NCBI GenBank assembly: GCA_949358305.1
Contig: OX442314.1
Span: 16,423,060-16,487,059 of the forward strand
Source of the DNA: Strigamia acuminata
Taxonomy: Eukaryota > Arthropoda > Chilopoda > Geophilomorpha > Linotaeniidae
Length of the DNA stretch: 64,000 bases
Direction: 5' to 3'
The notes beneath the pieces were generated by a model that saw only the letters and a list, made by a program, of their open reading frames with translations, had not been told where the DNA came from and searched no databases. The position numbers were made by a program, and so were the translations under genes. How positions within the stretch are numbered: position 1 is the first letter of the stretch; the number at the start of each line of letters is the position of its first letter. Shown here piece by piece: positions 60,766 through 64,000 of the stretch.

Positions 60766-63290
60766 ATGGCGGTTACCATCAGGTGTAGTGTGCGAACGGC
60801 GAATATAATTGAAAATCTCTTAAACACTCATATATTACCCGTGACAAAGCGATGGATTGTAGGTTTTTTTTATTTGCTGCCATTTCTGACAATGTTACTA
60901 AATTACTAAATTTTGCAGTCATACAATTCCGTACCGGCTTTAACAGAAATCACTATCCCAATTCCAATGAAGGCGACAATAAAAAAAGTTATAGCGAAAC
61001 AAAAATTGAAAGAAGAAGAAGAACGCAAAGCTATATCAAGAATGGGAGAAAAATCAGCTCCCATTATCACATCAAAAAGAAAGTTGTTAACTCATTACAG
61101 GGGCCAAGTATACGATAAGTTCAAGCCGTTGCCTTTATACACCAAAGGTTGGACAACGAGAAAGTCAAATGGCGATTATTTCCAAATTCAAGGATATGGG
61201 AGTGTAAGATTTAAATTGTGAATGCACAAGTAAAGATGAAGCTTACTTAAATGTATATTTATTTTTGTAGAATCCCGCTTTGCTTGATTTGAGTGATTGT
61301 GACGATGAATCGCCAAGGAATTTTAAATCCCTTGGTTTTTCGCAAGAGGTTTTTAATGGATTAGGAAACATGAATATTACTGTTCCAACTAATGTGCAGG
61401 TAAATAAAATAGATTAAAAACAAAAAATATAATTTAATTATTGTTATTTTTTAAAATTTAAGGTATCAGCAATTCCGGCAATATTAAAGGGAAAAAATGT
61501 TATTTGTGCTGCAGAAACGGGTATTTCTAAAATATTTTTAAATATATAATTGTCCAAATATTATAAAATTAGTTTCAAAAAATAATAACTCTATTCGAAT
61601 TTGAATATCGAGAAACTGAGTCGTTGTTGAAATTAAATACATTAAATGATCGAACCTAGAAAATGCATTTCCGTGTGTACAAATCTGTTTCTTTGATTAT
61701 ATTAATTATTTATTATATTACTCAATTTCAGGGAGTGGTAAAACGCTTTCGTACTTGGCGCCCATGATTCACAACATTTTGGAATACAAGACCCAACCAA
61801 CTGCTCAGATATTCACAAATTCTCCACTGGGTTTAATAATAGTTCCAGGCAGAGAATTAGCAGAACAAATTGGAGTTAGTATTTTTAATTCATAAAACTG
61901 GCACTATGTGTCTCAAAACTGTGTTTTTATGCAGAAAGTCATAAAAACTCTCACCAAAGACATCCCATTCAGATCAAAAGTGCTTGTCGGTGGGAGAGGT
62001 ATTCCAGAGGTATGTTTATTATCTCAATTACGAATCATTGAACTAATAAATTTAATTTTAATTTTAGAATTTACTTTACCACCCACCTTTACATTTTCTC
62101 GATATTATTGTCGCAACACCATCAGCATTGAAAAAATTAGTTTATTCAAGTAAATGTATAATTGATTATTGAAATTGGTATTTTTTTACAAAATAAAATA
62201 ATTTCAGAAATTTATAGCGTCAAGAAAGTCAGGCATCTAGTTGTAGATGAAATGGACACAATGATGGATGATAGTTTTAATGAGAGTGTGGTGCAGTTTA
62301 TGAAAAGATTTAATGTAACTATTAATTAAAATAATTCAATTTGATGTTATGTTTTTGTAATTTATAAATTTTTTTTTTACATTTTATAGTTCCAAGATAA
62401 AAGCACCCAATTATGTTTAGTTGGCGCTACGATGCCTAGAGGTATCGCATCCATTTTAAGTCCTGTGATTAAAGCTGATTTAATGGAGAAAATAACAACA
62501 GATCACTTGCATCGCATTATGCCACACGTTCCTCAGAGATTTTTGAAACTGAAACCGACAGATAAACCAAGTAAACACATTAATTGTTTTATTTTATGTT
62601 TGTAAAAAAAATTTTTTTTTACAGTCAGATTATTAGAAATTGTGAAAGCTGATTTCAAAAAGAATAAACCAGTCATAATATTTAGCAAGAACAGCCAAAC
62701 TTGTGATTATGTCACCATGTTTCTACAGGAAAACGGAGTGGATAATGTTAACTTAAATGCAGCTATGCCGGATAAGGTAAAGTGTAGTTACTATGTTGTT
62801 TTAATAAATGTCTTAATTTATTTGTTTTAGCTGCGTTGTGGACAGTTTGAAAGATTCCAGAACGGAGAAGTGAATGTGATTTCGTGTACCGACATTGGCT
62901 CCAGAGGATTGGATACAACAAGAGTATAGTTTAATTTGTCGGTTTCGTTGCATTTTGATTAATTACTCGGTTCACAATAGGTTCAACATGTCATCAACTA
63001 CGATTTTCCTAGTTTTGTTTCCGACTACATCCATCGTTGTGGTCGCACGGGTCGTGTAGGCAGTAAAACGACCGGACACGTAACGAATTTTATCAGTAAA
63101 ATGTACGAAGTGGAATTGGTACAGAAAATTGAGGTATATCAGTGAATATCAATCTTATTTATTTTACTGAATTGATCTATTTGTAATTTCATTGCTTTAG
63201 ACAACAATACGCTGCACGCAACTGCTGCCAAATGTTAATGCAAATATAACGAGAAAATTAAGCGGTGATGATATGTCAATACCCTATTAA
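60766..63290 (+). CDS. DDX28: Mitochondrial DEAD-box RNA helicase DDX28
   Basis: DDX28 is a mitochondrial RNA-granule helicase needed for assembly of the large mitoribosomal subunit. About eleven exons; the first are 60766-60858, 60919-61203 and from 61271. The N-terminus has Arg and hydrophobic residues with few acids ([19 protein letters not shown]), suiting a mitochondrial presequence. Motifs: Q-type [18 protein letters not shown], motif I CAAETGSGKT (split by an intron after ETG), Ia [10 protein letters not shown], Ib [10 protein letters not shown], motif II VDEMD instead of DEAD, motif III as GAT (the DDX28 variant), then [20 protein letters not shown], motif [11 protein letters not shown] and motif [12 protein letters not shown]. 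The LVGAT and IMPHV segments are diagnostic for DDX28. It ends MSIPY-TAA at 63290. Exon boundaries in the middle were not all resolved. Confidence 0.93.
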
Positions 63291-64000
63291 TTAGCGAATT
63301 GTGTAATTAAATGTATTTATAAAATAAACAAGTGACATAAAAATATGTTTTCTGATTTTCTGTAAATAAGTAATGAGCTCGCGGGTCCGAATTACAGCAA
63401 AAAATGTCGTAGTCACGAAAATTGTCTTTCACAACTTATTATTTTCCTGTTTACGATAATCTGTGTGGACATGTTGAAAGTATTAAAAGCTGAAAAAGAT
63501 AAAACAAAAAAAATAATATTGAATTTTTGATACAAAACCGCTCAGATTGCAGCTTGAACCTTTAAGCTATTGGGTAGATTATAAACAAAGAGGGAAAACA
63601 CCTATTTCCTCGTTTCGGTTTTCCTTCTCTTTAAATAGAAGTTATTTCTTTTGTTGATTTTTACAACACGTAATTTATTGTTGCACTACTTTTTCCTTGA
63701 AAAAAATCACAAAATTGTATTTTATCAATGACATATATGGTTATACTGGATATGTAATTAAACTACTGTGTGTACGCGCAGTCCAACGTACACTTTCCAA
63801 AGTTCAATCTTTCGTAAATGAGAAACTACTACATTTTTTAAAACCTCTGCTTCAGATCCTTGACCTATTAACTTAAAATTGAAATCAGTTTCTCGAGCAA
63901 TGAACTCGAGTTCCGTTAGGGCACATCCGGGGTGATGTCACATTAGCGCATTCGTCTGCTGAATTTATTGTCAACTTTTATTTCCATGGTGTCCAGAAAA
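63291..64000. other. Downstream spacer
   Basis: DDX28 3' end (AATAAACAAG at about 63321) followed by AT-rich sequence. I see no coding exon, RNA gene or repeat up to the window edge. Confidence 0.45.

Noticed and set aside
60597-60827. 76-codon minus-strand frame overlapping the DDX28 start
   Set aside because: It is antisense to the first DDX28 exon and its promoter and has no domain.

Overview
The window looks like nuclear DNA of an arthropod, most likely an insect: AT-rich, with short (about 50-150 bp) GT-AG introns, small intergenic gaps, an IMD-type death-domain adaptor, an INAF-motif membrane protein, many nose-resistant-to-fluoxetine (NRF-6) acyltransferases and TTAGG-like runs. I cannot place it below arthropod level. 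Splice sites were read by eye; where exon boundaries are given they keep frame and join conserved protein blocks.

Layout. 1-35 kb is a dense block of mostly conserved single-copy genes: NPC2 (3' part), PIGH(-), CFAP36(+), an imd-like adaptor(+), a catalytically dead HARBI1-like Harbinger transposase(+) facing tail-to-tail a Myb/SANT DNA-binding protein(-), PPP4R3/falafel(-), FBXO28(+), a steroid 5-alpha-reductase (-), an INAF-motif protein(+), NUP133(-), ZNRD2(+), C1D(-), a stathmin-domain-like myristoylated protein(+), PUDP(+) and an intronless TSG101(+). Several pairs are head-to-head and probably share promoters (PIGH/CFAP36, PPP4R3/FBXO28, C1D/STMND1-like).

35.4-58.5 kb is an accessory region: five NRF-6-like acyltransferase genes in tandem, all on the minus strand (A to E). 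A, C, D and E look intact. B is a pseudogene with an internal exon deletion, a nonsense codon and about 1.2 kb of inserted DNA in an intron. Spacers hold segmental-duplication flanks, two miniature inverted-repeat elements with recognisable target duplications, a third inverted-repeat candidate, short tandem repeats, and a decayed GMC oxidoreductase fragment.

58.5-64 kb holds a small three-exon gene for a secreted eight-cysteine knottin-like peptide, a possible tRNA-derived SINE, and the mitochondrial DEAD-box helicase DDX28(+).

The most unusual items are the paired Harbinger-derived genes (transposase with all three acidic catalytic residues replaced, plus a SANT partner), the decaying NRF-6 array with a shared upstream E-box, the imd-like gene with two RHIM-like cores, and the cysteine-rich peptide gene.
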